NCBI GenBank assembly: GCA_017475805.1
Contig: JAFVEW010000234.1
Coordinates: 1 to 15,028 of the forward strand
From: Synergistaceae bacterium
GTDB lineage: Bacteria > Synergistota > Synergistia > Synergistales > Aminobacteriaceae
Reading direction: 5' to 3'
DNA length: 15,028 nt
A program made the position numbers and the translations under genes. Shown here one piece after another: positions 1 through 7,385 of this stretch. The notes beneath the pieces are model-generated. The model saw only the letters and a program-made list of their open reading frames with translations, was not told where the DNA came from and made no database searches. How positions within the stretch are numbered: position 1 is the stretch's first letter; every line of letters starts with the position of its first letter.

Positions 1-299
1 CATACTAAAAACATATCTATGATAATTCCTACTAATGAGACGCCGACTTTTTGAAGATTCTCAAGAGTAAATTGTGTGAAGCTGTGATCCGTCGAGAAAA
101 AGAAAAGAGCATAACCTAGCATAATAGCAGCTGCGATAATTCCGCCGCCAAATCCAAATAACGCAGAAGTTAATATAAGTCCTGCTATCAAAATCATATT
201 AGGATTTGGAATTTTGAAGTGATATACAAAAAGAATTAATGCGAACATTACCGCCGCCGTTATCAGAATTTTTTTAGGTAAGCTGACCTGTCTTTGCAT
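1..299 (-). CDS. Membrane protein, N-terminal fragment (possible sensor/signalling protein), cut by window edge
   Basis: The first 99 codons of a reverse-strand gene are visible; the rest lies beyond the left edge. After a short basic start (MQRQVSLPKK) come strongly hydrophobic segments at about residues 11-27, 34-65 (glycine-rich in the middle) and 85-99, joined by a polar stretch (STDHSFTQFTLENLQK). Several short transmembrane helices followed by an unseen cytoplasmic region resembles the membrane-anchor domains of histidine kinases or diguanylate cyclases, but no catalytic domain is visible, so this is only a guess. The ATG at 299 has an AGGA about 12 bases upstream. An in-frame GTG at 326 is a possible alternative start. 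An in-frame stop lies just upstream of a strong purine-rich SD-like motif at 379-387 that serves no obvious start codon. Confidence 0.55.
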   Translation of the reverse strand, partial: MQRQVSLPKKILITAAVMFALILFVYHFKIPNPNMILIAGLILTSALFGFGGGIIAAAIMLGYALFFFSTDHSFTQFTLENLQKVGVSLVGIIIDMFLV

Positions 300-407
300 C
301 AGCGTAGGTTTTCCTGATTTTTTCACAATAAAATGTGCAACCCTTATATTTTCAGCTACGGTGAGAGATTGCGCTATTCTCCTCTCTTTTTATAATAACA
401 AATTAAT

Positions 408-438
408 AGAAGGCGGAAAACGTAATTTCCTACCTTCT
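408..438 (-). terminator. Putative terminator hairpin downstream of uxaC
   Basis: Arms AGAAGG-GGAAA and TTTCC-CCTTCT pair across a short TTACGT loop, with one small bulge. On the minus strand it lies about 30 bases after the uxaC stop. The tail there is AT-rich (ATTAATTTG) rather than a clean T-run, so termination may be weak. On the plus strand the hairpin is followed by TATCTTTT. Confidence 0.5.
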
Positions 439-467
439 TATCTTTTCGTTAATATTATATCGAGAAA

Positions 468-1880
468 TTAATTTTTTTCAGCGAAATTGAAATATTTTTT
501 TGCGTTGTTGTAGCTGATGTCCCTAACGATTGATTTAAGAGTTTCAATATCGTCAGGATAGAGTCCTTCTTCGACCCACTCGCCAAGAATCCTGCATAAA
601 ATTCTTCTGAATAATTCATGGCGCGGATAGCTCAAGAAGCTGCGGCTGTCTGTCAACATTCCGACAAAGCCTGCGAGATAGCCGAGACTTGCGAGAGTTT
701 TCATTTGATTAGTCATTCCGTCAAGATGATCTTCAAACCACCAAGCCGAACCGTGCTGAATTTTCGATACTGCCTCGTCGCTTTGGAAACAGCCCGCTAT
801 AGTATCGATCGCGGAATTGTCGTTGCCGTTCAAACTGTAAAGAATTGTCTTAGGAAGCTCATTAGTTTTTTGAAGTTCGCCTAAGAAAGCTGCAGTTTGT
901 GCTGAAGGCGCACTGTTGTCAACGCAGTCGAAGCCTGTATCAGGGCCTAACTTGTCAAACATCGGAGGATTATTATCGCGTCGGCAGCCGTAATGTAACT
1001 GCATAACCCAGTTGCGGGCGTGATATTCTTTTGCGACGAAAATCATGAACGCCATTTTGAATTTTAATTCTGAATCTTTGCAAGGAACTTTTCCGGCTAA
1101 ACGGTCAGCGAAAATTTTTTCAATTTCTTCTTCAGCCGCCGGAGCGTACATTACAAAATCAAGAGCGTGATCGCTGAGTTTGCATCCGTGTTTTTCAAAA
1201 TAATCCATGCGGATTTTCAAGGCTTCTTTCAACTTTGCGAACGAGTCAATTTTTACGCCGGAAACTTCTGAAAGTTTTGCGATATATTCAGGCCAAGTCG
1301 GCTTTTCAATGTTCATAGCTTTGTCAGGACGCCAAGCCGGAAGCACTGCAGTTTTGAAAGTTTTATCGGCGGCTAATTTTTCATGCCATTCAAGAGTATC
1401 TATCGGATCGTCAGTCGTGCAGATTGTCTCGACGTTGCTCATTTTGATTAAGTCGCGGACACCGAAATTTTTTTGATGAAGTTTTTCGTTCGCGAGTTTC
1501 CAAACTTCTTCGGCTGTTTTCTCGTTCAAAACTCCTTCGTAACCAAAGAAACGGCGAAGTTCAAGATGACTCCAGTGATATAACGGGTTGCCGATGCCGC
1601 GTCCGATGACTTTTGCCCAAGCTAAAAATTTATCGTGGTCGCTTGCGTCGCCGGTGATGAATTTCTCAGAGACTCCTGCGCAGCGCATTAAACGCCATTT
1701 ATAATGATCTCCGCCGAGCCATACTTGGGTGATGCTGTCGTAGTGTCTATCTTCAAAGATTTCGCGCGGATTAATGTGGCAGTGATAGTCGATTATCGGG
1801 CAGTCCTTAGCGGCCTCATGAAAAAGTTTCTTGGCCGTCTCTGTGTTCAACAAAAAATCTTTGTCCATAAAAGGTTTCAT
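468..1880 (-). CDS. uxaC: Glucuronate (uronate) isomerase
   Basis: UxaC interconverts D-glucuronate with D-fructuronate, and D-galacturonate with D-tagaturonate, the first cytoplasmic step of hexuronate breakdown. The 470-residue protein matches the family's usual length and aligns end to end with remembered E. coli UxaC. It shows the amidohydrolase-type metal motif DYHCH (His33, His35), the blocks GDHYKWR, GNPLYHWSHLELRR, TTDDPIDTLEWH and VLPAWRPDKA, and C-terminal blocks WWFEDHLDGM and GMLTDSRSFLSYPRHE. The start is supported by AGAAAGGA nine bases upstream. It appears monocistronic, with a strong promoter at 1935-1964, an upstream terminator at 1978-2009 and a hairpin after the stop. The usual partners (uxaA, uxaB, uxuA, uxuB, kdgK, transporters) are not in this window. 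Confidence 0.97.
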   Translation of the reverse strand: MKPFMDKDFLLNTETAKKLFHEAAKDCPIIDYHCHINPREIFEDRHYDSITQVWLGGDHYKWRLMRCAGVSEKFITGDASDHDKFLAWAKVIGRGIGNPLYHWSHLELRRFFGYEGVLNEKTAEEVWKLANEKLHQKNFGVRDLIKMSNVETICTTDDPIDTLEWHEKLAADKTFKTAVLPAWRPDKAMNIEKPTWPEYIAKLSEVSGVKIDSFAKLKEALKIRMDYFEKHGCKLSDHALDFVMYAPAAEEEIEKIFADRLAGKVPCKDSELKFKMAFMIFVAKEYHARNWVMQLHYGCRRDNNPPMFDKLGPDTGFDCVDNSAPSAQTAAFLGELQKTNELPKTILYSLNGNDNSAIDTIAGCFQSDEAVSKIQHGSAWWFEDHLDGMTNQMKTLASLGYLAGFVGMLTDSRSFLSYPRHELFRRILCRILGEWVEEGLYPDDIETLKSIVRDISYNNAKKYFNFAEKN

Positions 1881-1934
1881 GTTAAAAAATCCTTTCTTCT
1901 TAAAAAATTTTAATCTAGTGTTTGGAATTAATTA

Positions 1935-1964
1935 ATAATATCGCGAAATTTCGCCTGTTGTCAA
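1935..1964 (-). promoter_or_regulatory. Promoter of uxaC
   Basis: Read on the minus strand, a perfect TTGACA -35 (1959-1964) is separated by 18 bases from a TATTAT -10 (1935-1940). It lies about 55 bases upstream of the uxaC ATG and just after the terminator of the preceding gene, as expected for an independently transcribed gene. Such a near-consensus core promoter would be strong unless repressed. Confidence 0.8.
1943..1954. promoter_or_regulatory. Candidate operator: perfect palindrome in uxaC promoter spacer
   Basis: GCGAAATTTCGC is a perfect 12-bp palindrome lying entirely between the -35 and -10 hexamers of the uxaC promoter. A bound dimeric regulator would block RNA polymerase there, as expected for a substrate-induced catabolic gene. 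The regulator is not encoded in the window and its family cannot be named from the site alone. Confidence 0.5.
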
Positions 1965-1977
1965 TTTTTTACAAACT

Positions 1978-2009
1978 AAAAAAATCCCCAAAGCCGAAGC
2001 TAAGGGGAT
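1978..2009 (-). terminator. Rho-independent terminator after the flavodoxin/ferredoxin gene
   Basis: On the minus strand ATCCCC pairs with GGGGAT. An inner AGC/GCT stem closed by a TTCG tetraloop sits inside, and seven T residues follow at once. It begins about 8 bases after the stop of the gene at 2018-2839 and separates it from uxaC. Confidence 0.92.
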
Positions 2010-2017
2010 AAAAAATT

Positions 2018-2839
2018 TTACATATACATTTCGACTTCAAACGGAACTTTAACCGCGCCGGAAAATTTCTCGAGCAAACCCTCCAATTCAGGACTTGTTG
2101 AAGAGATTGCGTGCTTCGGACACCTGTTTATACAGCCCCAGCAGCCGATACATTTATCGAGGTCAAAGGTTTTATTCTCGATGTCAATCGCGCCGACAGG
2201 GCAATGACGGACACAAGTTTTACATTTTATGCAAGCGTCTGAGATTGTTTTTTCTCTAAACGGGAAAACATGATGCCCGCCGCTTTCGACAGAACGGTAT
2301 GAAGCAACTTTATCAGCGTCGTCATCTGAAGCGGTGAGCTTGTCATGCAGAACATAATCGCCGCTTGAGACTTTTTCGTAAACTTTACGGCCAAATTCCT
2401 GCATTAATTTTTCATCTTCAGCGTTAGGTCTTCCTTCATTGCCTAAAGAAGCAGCGAGAGAATGCGCTGTCGGGAAAGCTCCTAAAGCAACAACCTTAAA
2501 GCCCTGTTTTTCAGCATAAGATCTAATTTCGTCGAGAACTATTACTTTCATATACTGAGTGTTAGAGAAAGTTACAACATCAACAAAAGGCGCACCGTTC
2601 CCGTGAAGACAGCCAAAAATTTCATCGAATTTCGTCAAAACTAAACTTGCTGTCATCGTGCAGAAGAATACTAAATCGCTGCTGTCGAAATTATATTCTT
2701 TCTGACGGCTCTCAGGCGTTAGTAAGTCGTGAGTTTCAACGGGAATATTTATTGCCGAAGCAATTTTTTTGAGAACTTTCTCGCTTGTGCCGCTAGGACT
2801 GAAATAAACTAAATGAACTTTTTTAATTTCGTTCGCCAT
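2018..2839 (-). CDS. EFR1-type flavodoxin-like / 2x[4Fe-4S] ferredoxin fusion protein
   Basis: This cytoplasmic electron-transfer protein of 273 residues has two parts. The N-terminal part (about 1-165) is flavodoxin-like: a beta strand (VHLVYFSPSGTSEKV, residues 8-22) carries the phosphate-binding loop typical of FMN sites. The C-terminal part (about 195-245) is a bacterial-type ferredoxin with two CxxCxxCxxxCP motifs, Cys203/206/209/213 and Cys230/233/236/240, which should hold two [4Fe-4S] clusters. This arrangement is found in EFR1-family proteins of anaerobes, whose substrate and partners are mostly unknown. The start is supported by GAGGGG ten bases upstream of ATG. It has its own promoter and terminator, so it appears monocistronic. 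A more specific function cannot be read from the sequence. Confidence 0.88.
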   Translation of the reverse strand: MANEIKKVHLVYFSPSGTSEKVLKKIASAINIPVETHDLLTPESRQKEYNFDSSDLVFFCTMTASLVLTKFDEIFGCLHGNGAPFVDVVTFSNTQYMKVIVLDEIRSYAEKQGFKVVALGAFPTAHSLAASLGNEGRPNAEDEKLMQEFGRKVYEKVSSGDYVLHDKLTASDDDADKVASYRSVESGGHHVFPFREKTISDACIKCKTCVRHCPVGAIDIENKTFDLDKCIGCWGCINRCPKHAISSTSPELEGLLEKFSGAVKVPFEVEMYM

Positions 2840-2873
2840 TTTTAATTTTTCCCCTCATAAAAAATTAGAAAAA

Positions 2874-2902
2874 ATTGTAAAATTATTTCGCCGTTAGGAC
2901 AA
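2874..2902 (-). promoter_or_regulatory. Probable promoter of the flavodoxin/ferredoxin gene
   Basis: On the minus strand TTGTCC (2897-2902) and TACAAT (2874-2879) are spaced by exactly 17 bases, about 35 bases upstream of the ATG at 2839. The match is good but not consensus. It shares a 148-bp divergent intergenic region with the promoter of the plus-strand secreted-protein genes. Confidence 0.55.
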
Positions 2903-2948
2903 GAACTCAGTTTTTTAATACCATAAGGAAAAAATTTTTGATTCCCTG

Positions 2949-2954
2949 TATAAT
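2949..2954 (+). promoter_or_regulatory. -10 element for the secreted-protein gene pair
   Basis: A perfect TATAAT, preceded by TG, lies 33 bases upstream of the ATG at 2988. No convincing -35 is visible 16-18 bases further upstream (the region reads AAGGAA). Transcription would start near 2961, giving a leader of about 27 bases containing the SD AAGAAGG. Confidence 0.5.
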
Positions 2955-2987
2955 CAATTTATTCAAAATTTTTAAGAAGGTGTTTTA

Positions 2988-3608
2988 ATGGCGAAAAAAA
3001 TTCTGGCATTTATTCTTTCTGCTCTGTTTGTTGCCGTCTTGACGGTTAATTTCGTTTCTGCCGAAGAAGCTGAAGAACCGCTGCTGAAATGGACGGAAGA
3101 CAAGACCAACAGAGTTTTTCCCGTTTATGTTGGCCTCATGGAAGCGTTAGAGAACTTCGGCGATGATGTTCTCAAAAATACAAAGCCAATCATAGAAACA
3201 AAATTGACGGAAGAAGAACGCAACCCGTATCTTGCTGTTGAGCAGCTTTATAATCGGATTTGCATTAAAGACAAAAAAACTTTTGTTCTAGGCAGTGCAG
3301 GAAAAGATAAAATTTTTGAAACTGGATTAATAACGACATTCGATCCAGACGCAATTAATTTTGAGAGGCTCAAAATCGGAGAAAATATAAGCGTACTCGG
3401 TAGTCTTTTAGATACATCTTTCGATAAAGATTATTCGGGCATGGTTTCCGTCAGACCGCCGGTTACGGATCCGCGATATGTTTATGTTTTATGCGATGAC
3501 GGAATAATAACGGGTTTTTCTTATGAACGTGAAGGCAGATTTGATTCAGAGGCAGCCCGCAAGCGTTTTGAATTTGAAATTGAACGTGCAGGGTATTCAT
3601 CATATTAA
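2988..3608 (+). CDS. Secreted protein of unknown function (paralogue A)
   Basis: I do not recognise a known family. The 206-residue product starts with a clear Sec signal peptide (MAKK, hydrophobic core about 5-22, likely cleavage after VSA at residue 25) and no lipobox, so it should be released to the periplasm or outside. The mature part has no further membrane segment. It contains a block around residues 65-115 with KLTEEER and YNRICIKDKKTFVLGSAGKD, a GENISVLGS segment (131-139), and a final DGIITGF strand followed by a charged helix. These blocks recur in the next gene, so the pair looks like a tandem duplication. The start has AAGAAGG seven bases upstream. Its stop is 20 bases before the next start, so the two are very likely cotranscribed. 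Confidence 0.85.
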   Translation: MAKKILAFILSALFVAVLTVNFVSAEEAEEPLLKWTEDKTNRVFPVYVGLMEALENFGDDVLKNTKPIIETKLTEEERNPYLAVEQLYNRICIKDKKTFVLGSAGKDKIFETGLITTFDPDAINFERLKIGENISVLGSLLDTSFDKDYSGMVSVRPPVTDPRYVYVLCDDGIITGFSYEREGRFDSEAARKRFEFEIERAGYSSY

Positions 3609-3628
3609 ATATGGAGGAACATTTAATC

Positions 3629-4486
3629 ATGAAAAAAATTTTTGCGTTAATTACTCTCTCTGCAGTATTGTTTGCTGAAGCTGTACCCGTCTTTGCCAAG
3701 TCAGATTTTGAAGATTTAGCGATAGGGGTTCTCGGCACGGTAATCAATGAGGCTGTCAAATCGGGAACAACGAAAAACAAAACTTCAACAAAAAAAGATT
3801 CTTCAAAATCAACTCCAACTGCAACCACCTCCACAACAACAGACGAAAATAAATCCAATTCAGAACCTACAACATTCACAGAAAAACAGGACGCCGCACT
3901 ATCATCTATTGGATTGGCAATTGAATCTGATTTACAAGAACTCGGAAATAATATCTTAGCCTACAACAAACCCACAAAAGAATTTAAGCTGACAAAAGAA
4001 GAACGATTAACTCCCGACCTTGATGATTATGAAAACGAAGTACGTTCTACACCATCGCCTATAATGTACAGCAGGGTTTGTGTTAAAGGCAAAACGATTG
4101 TGTTAGGTAGCGCAAAGAAAGATAAAAAATTTACAGCCGACTTTATCATCACGGGCGAGCCTGATTTCCCTCCTCAAGGTTCTCGAAGCGATGTAGGAGG
4201 AAATGCTAAGACTGCTCCGAGAATTTACGTTGGACAAAATGTCAATGTTCTTGAAAATTATGTCGGAATGTCCATAGAGAACATCGCAAAAATTCAGAAA
4301 AGCGAAACAGGAACAATTATTGTTTCCTCTGAGAGTTTTATTTTTTCTAAATTGGCATACAAAGACGGCAAGGTCGCAGGATTACATTATCACACTGGAT
4401 ACAATTTGAACTCTTCTAAGGCTTGGGATTTTGTTAAACAAAAAGCAAAAGAACTTGGCTTGACTTTTGCGGACGAACTTTATTAA
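3629..4486 (+). CDS. Secreted protein of unknown function (paralogue B)
   Basis: The product has 285 residues when started at the ATG at 3629, which has GGAGGA (3613-3618) ten bases upstream. An in-frame ATG at 3611 overlaps that SD and is unlikely. The signal peptide (residues 1-23, core FALITLSAVLF, cleavage after VFA) is followed by a short amphipathic stretch (24-43), then a Ser/Thr/Lys-rich low-complexity linker (about 45-84), then a globular part. That part repeats the blocks of the preceding gene: KLTKEER (120-126), YSRVCVKGKTIVLGSAKKDK (147-166), GQNVNVLE (202-209), and DGKVAGLHY with a C-terminal helix (246-277). The linker resembles those that tether or space secreted domains. No catalytic motif is recognisable. 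It is last in a two-gene operon closed by the terminator at 4522-4564. Confidence 0.88.
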   Translation: MKKIFALITLSAVLFAEAVPVFAKSDFEDLAIGVLGTVINEAVKSGTTKNKTSTKKDSSKSTPTATTSTTTDENKSNSEPTTFTEKQDAALSSIGLAIESDLQELGNNILAYNKPTKEFKLTKEERLTPDLDDYENEVRSTPSPIMYSRVCVKGKTIVLGSAKKDKKFTADFIITGEPDFPPQGSRSDVGGNAKTAPRIYVGQNVNVLENYVGMSIENIAKIQKSETGTIIVSSESFIFSKLAYKDGKVAGLHYHTGYNLNSSKAWDFVKQKAKELGLTFADELY

Positions 4487-4521
4487 AAAATTTTCGGCGT
4501 TTCTCAAACTCAATGAAAAAC

Positions 4522-4564
4522 AAAAATTCCCTTGCGAGTTTTCAAGACACAGGGGAATTTTTTT
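4522..4564. terminator. Bidirectional rho-independent terminator
   Basis: AAAAATTCCC (4522-4531) pairs with GGGAATTTTT (4553-4562), with a smaller CTTG/CAAG stem inside the loop. The plus strand ends in a run of seven T. On the minus strand the left arm provides TTTTTG. It lies between two convergent units, the secreted pair ending at 4486 and the beta-propeller gene ending at 4600, and can serve both. Confidence 0.85.
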
Positions 4565-4599
4565 GTAAAAATATGGTGTTAAAAAATAAAATTTAACTT

Positions 4600-5631
4600 T
4601 TATTCGCTCAACGCAATGACTTTGCCGCCAGCCGCGAAATAAAAAACTCCGCCCGAATAAGCAGGATTAGTATTTATTCCGTCCGTTTCAAACGTGTCAA
4701 TTAATCTTCCCGTCCTTGCGTTCAGCTCATAGACGTTGCCGCCCTCAGAACACGCGAAAACTTTTCCGCTTGCAATAACAGGTTTTGAGCTTACGCTTCC
4801 GTTTTGGCAGTCAAAATTCCAAATGATATTGCCATTGTTTTCATCGAGAACAACAACTAAGCCGCGTCCAGTTCCAACAGCGATAAGACCGCCTGAAATT
4901 GCAGGAGAAGTTGTAACAGGGTCTTTAACGTTAGTGCTCCATAAAGGAATGACGGATTTAACCTGCACAGCCTGAACAGAGCCGTCCCATGATGAGAAAT
5001 AAACATTGCCGTTATTAACTGCGGGAGTGTTGACAGCTCCGCCTGCGCCGCCGCCATTTACTCTTTCGCCTGTTTTAGCATCGATAATATTAAGAACTCC
5101 GTCGTATTCGCCTAAGAATATTAATCCGTCTGAATAAGCTGGTGCTGTCCTCAAGCCTTGATCGCCGCCCTGATAAGTCCAAACTCTGCGGCCTGTTTCA
5201 ACGTCGAGAGCGTGGAGTTTCGCGTCGTCTTTGACAACAAAAAATAATCCGTCGCCAGCGGTCGTTCCGTCATTGACAGCCTCATTGCGATTTTCTCTTG
5301 GTTTGTAGTCCCATATTAAAGAGCCGTCATAAAGATTTAAACACGTGATAGTTCCGTCAGACGAGACGAATAAAACTTTGCTTTCTTTATCATCAAGAAT
5401 TGCAGGCGTTCCGATGATAGAGCCTCCGGCATTGTAAGACCATATTACAGAGCCTGAATTTTTGTTGACGGCGTAGCAAAATCCGATAGAGTCCCCGAAG
5501 TATAAATTATTCTCGTGAACGGTGATATTGCTTGTAACAGGGGCGTCAAATTGCCAACGGACTCCGTTAAAAGCAAAAGCCGGTGTTGCGAACGAAATTA
5601 TTAAAGCAAAAACAAAAATTATTTTTTTCAT
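4600..5631 (-). CDS. Secreted PQQ-type (BamB-like) seven-bladed beta-propeller protein
   Basis: The 343-residue product has a signal peptide (MKKIIFVFALIISF..., cleavage after PAFA at residue 20) and no lipobox cysteine, so it should be a soluble periplasmic or extracellular protein. About seven repeats of 40-48 residues follow, each with a strand reading like G-x-(I/V)-x-F, a short turn, A-L/N-x-x-T/N-G, then G-x-x-(I/V)-W-x-(Y/F). The docking Trp is present in five blades (residues 64, 107, 151, 231, 271) and replaced in the fourth (GERVNGG) and last (GRLIDTF). Such propellers usually act as protein-binding scaffolds like BamB; enzyme-specific residues of quinoprotein dehydrogenases are not evident and the length is too short for them. 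The start is ATG at 5631 with GGAGGTG nine bases upstream; an in-frame GTG at 5643 is part of that SD. It lies 83 bases downstream of ilvD. Confidence 0.88.
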   Translation of the reverse strand: MKKIIFVFALIISFATPAFAFNGVRWQFDAPVTSNITVHENNLYFGDSIGFCYAVNKNSGSVIWSYNAGGSIIGTPAILDDKESKVLFVSSDGTITCLNLYDGSLIWDYKPRENRNEAVNDGTTAGDGLFFVVKDDAKLHALDVETGRRVWTYQGGDQGLRTAPAYSDGLIFLGEYDGVLNIIDAKTGERVNGGGAGGAVNTPAVNNGNVYFSSWDGSVQAVQVKSVIPLWSTNVKDPVTTSPAISGGLIAVGTGRGLVVVLDENNGNIIWNFDCQNGSVSSKPVIASGKVFACSEGGNVYELNARTGRLIDTFETDGINTNPAYSGGVFYFAAGGKVIALSE

Positions 5632-5640
5632 AGAAAAATT

Positions 5641-5647
5641 CACCTCC
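5641..5647 (-). promoter_or_regulatory. Ribosome binding site deciding the propeller start
   Basis: GGAGGTG on the minus strand lies nine bases before the ATG at 5631. The GTG within it (5641-5643) is in frame and would extend the protein by four residues, but a codon inside the SD itself cannot be the start served by it. Confidence 0.75.
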
Positions 5648-5682
5648 GTAAATTTAATAAAGAAAAAGAGTCAGGATTCTTT

Positions 5683-5710
5683 AACTTCCTAACTCCTACT
5701 TCCTAAATTC
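5683..5710. repeat. Heptameric tandem repeat between ilvD and the propeller gene
   Basis: Four 7-bp units in register read AACTTCC, TAACTCC, TACTTCC, TAAATTC on the plus strand (GGARTTA-type on the minus). They start four bases beyond the ilvD stop, at its transcribed end. The same degenerate heptad forms a second array at 9311-9368. It belongs to neither coding sequence. Confidence 0.7.
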
Positions 5711-5714
5711 TTAA

Positions 5715-7385
5715 TTATTCCAAGATTGCGCCTTTATCAGCAGAGCTGACTAATTTTGCATAACGCGCTAAATAACCTGTTTTAATTTTAGGCTCGTTAG
5801 GTGTCCAGCCTTCGCGGCGTTTAGCTAATTCTTCATCAGAAACTTTCAGCTCGATTTTATAATTATTAATATCGATGCTGATAATGTCGCCTTCTTGAAC
5901 AAGCCCGATATTGCCGCCTGAAGCAGCTTCCGGTGAAACATGCCCGATACTTGCGCCCCTCGTTGCGCCTGAAAATCTTCCGTCAGTGATTAAAGCTACG
6001 CTCGTATCAAGTCCCATTCCGCAAATCGCACTCGTGGGATTTAACATTTCACGCATACCGGGACCGCCTTTGGGACCTTCGTAACGAATCACCACGACAT
6101 CGCCGGGATTAATTTTTCCTGCGTAAATTTCTTTGATAGCGTCGTCTTCAGAGTCAAAAACTCTTGCCGGGCCTTCGTGCTTCATCATTTCTTTAGCGAC
6201 TGCTGAACGTTTAACGACGCAGCCGTCAGGAGCTAAGTTGCCTTTTAAGACAGCTATTCCGCCGTTAGCTGAATAAGGATTATCAATCGGGCGAATAACG
6301 TCATGATTAAGATTTTCAACTTCTGCGATATTTTCGGCGACTGTCTTTCCTGTTGCGGTGATTAAAGACGTGTCGATTAAATTTTTGCTTGCAAGCTCTT
6401 TCATTACAGCATAAACTCCGCCCGCTCGGTCTAAATCTTCCATGAAAGTATCACCGGCCGGAGCTAAATGGCAAAGATTCGGAGTCCTTTCGCTGATTGC
6501 ATTAGCGTGGCTGAAGTCAATCGTTATTCCTGCTTCGTGAGCTATAGCGGGCAAGTGCAACATCGTATTAGTCGAACAACCTAAGGCCATATCTACGGCT
6601 TCGGCATTATCGAATGCTTTTTGAGTCATGATGTCGCGAGGACGAATATTTTTTTCGACAAGCTCCATGATTTTCATGCCTGTTAATTTAGCGAGTCTAA
6701 TTCTCGCCGAGTAAGGAGCGGGAATTGTTCCGTTGCCGCGCAAAGACATTCCGATAGCTTCGGTCAAGCAGTTCATGGAGTTCGCCGTATACATTCCAGA
6801 ACATGAGCCGCAGGAAGGGCAGGCGTTTTCTGTATAGTCATCGACTCCGGCTTCGTCAAGTTTGCCTGCGTGATAAGCTCCGACAGCTTCAAACATGTGG
6901 CTTAAACAAGTTCTACGGCCGTCTTTAAGATGTCCAGCAAGCATTGGCCCGCCTGCGCAGAAAATAGTCGGGATATTGACGCGAGCAGCAGCCATTAAAA
7001 GTCCGGGAACGTTTTTATCGCAGTTCGGAATCATTACTAAGCCGTCGAACTGATGAGCTATAGCCATTGCTTCAGTTGAGTCAGCAACTAAATCACGCGA
7101 CACTAAAGAATATTTCATTCCTACATGTCCCATAGCTATGCCGTCGCAGACAGCTATAGCCGGAATAATTATAGGCGTACCTCCAGCAGCGTAAACTCCT
7201 TCTTTGACGGCCTGAGCGATTTTATCCAAGTGCATATGGCCGGGTATAACTTCGCTGAAAGAACTAACGACTCCGATAATGGGTCTGCTAATTTCTTCTT
7301 TCGTGAGGCCAAGAGCATAGAGCAGACTAACGTTAGGAGTTCTATCTACTCCGGCTTTGATGTTGTTACTTCGATACGTCGTCAA
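5715..7385 (-). CDS. ilvD: Dihydroxy-acid dehydratase
   Basis: IlvD dehydrates 2,3-dihydroxy-isovalerate and 2,3-dihydroxy-3-methylvalerate to the 2-keto acids, the third common step of valine/isoleucine synthesis. Family blocks include [14 protein letters not shown] (5-18), [14 protein letters not shown] (81-94), NCDKNVPG with Cys122, [19 protein letters not shown] with Cys195, and later [12 protein letters not shown] and GRFSGATRG. At the position where [2Fe-2S] enzymes have PCN, this protein has PGH (residues 48-50), as in the E. coli [4Fe-4S] type, suggesting an oxygen-sensitive enzyme. I chose the TTG at 7385 because GGAGG lies five bases upstream and it gives the expected N-terminus and 556 residues. 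It overlaps the end of ilvC by 20 bp. An in-frame GTG at 7418 lacks an SD. Confidence 0.95.
   Translation of the reverse strand: MTTYRSNNIKAGVDRTPNVSLLYALGLTKEEISRPIIGVVSSFSEVIPGHMHLDKIAQAVKEGVYAAGGTPIIIPAIAVCDGIAMGHVGMKYSLVSRDLVADSTEAMAIAHQFDGLVMIPNCDKNVPGLLMAAARVNIPTIFCAGGPMLAGHLKDGRRTCLSHMFEAVGAYHAGKLDEAGVDDYTENACPSCGSCSGMYTANSMNCLTEAIGMSLRGNGTIPAPYSARIRLAKLTGMKIMELVEKNIRPRDIMTQKAFDNAEAVDMALGCSTNTMLHLPAIAHEAGITIDFSHANAISERTPNLCHLAPAGDTFMEDLDRAGGVYAVMKELASKNLIDTSLITATGKTVAENIAEVENLNHDVIRPIDNPYSANGGIAVLKGNLAPDGCVVKRSAVAKEMMKHEGPARVFDSEDDAIKEIYAGKINPGDVVVIRYEGPKGGPGMREMLNPTSAICGMGLDTSVALITDGRFSGATRGASIGHVSPEAASGGNIGLVQEGDIISIDINNYKIELKVSDEELAKRREGWTPNEPKIKTGYLARYAKLVSSADKGAILE

Noticed and set aside
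618..1913. Plus-strand open frames inside uxaC
   Set aside because: They lie opposite a complete, well-conserved UxaC coding sequence and have no SD or recognisable motif.
3611..3628. ATG at 3611 as start of the second secreted protein
   Set aside because: This ATG is immediately before the GGAGGA that properly serves the ATG at 3629, and it would put charged residues (EEH) in front of a standard signal peptide.
3463..3879. Minus-strand open frame of 138 codons across the secreted-protein pair
   Set aside because: It spans the junction of two well-supported plus-strand genes and its composition mirrors their antisense; no SD or family similarity.
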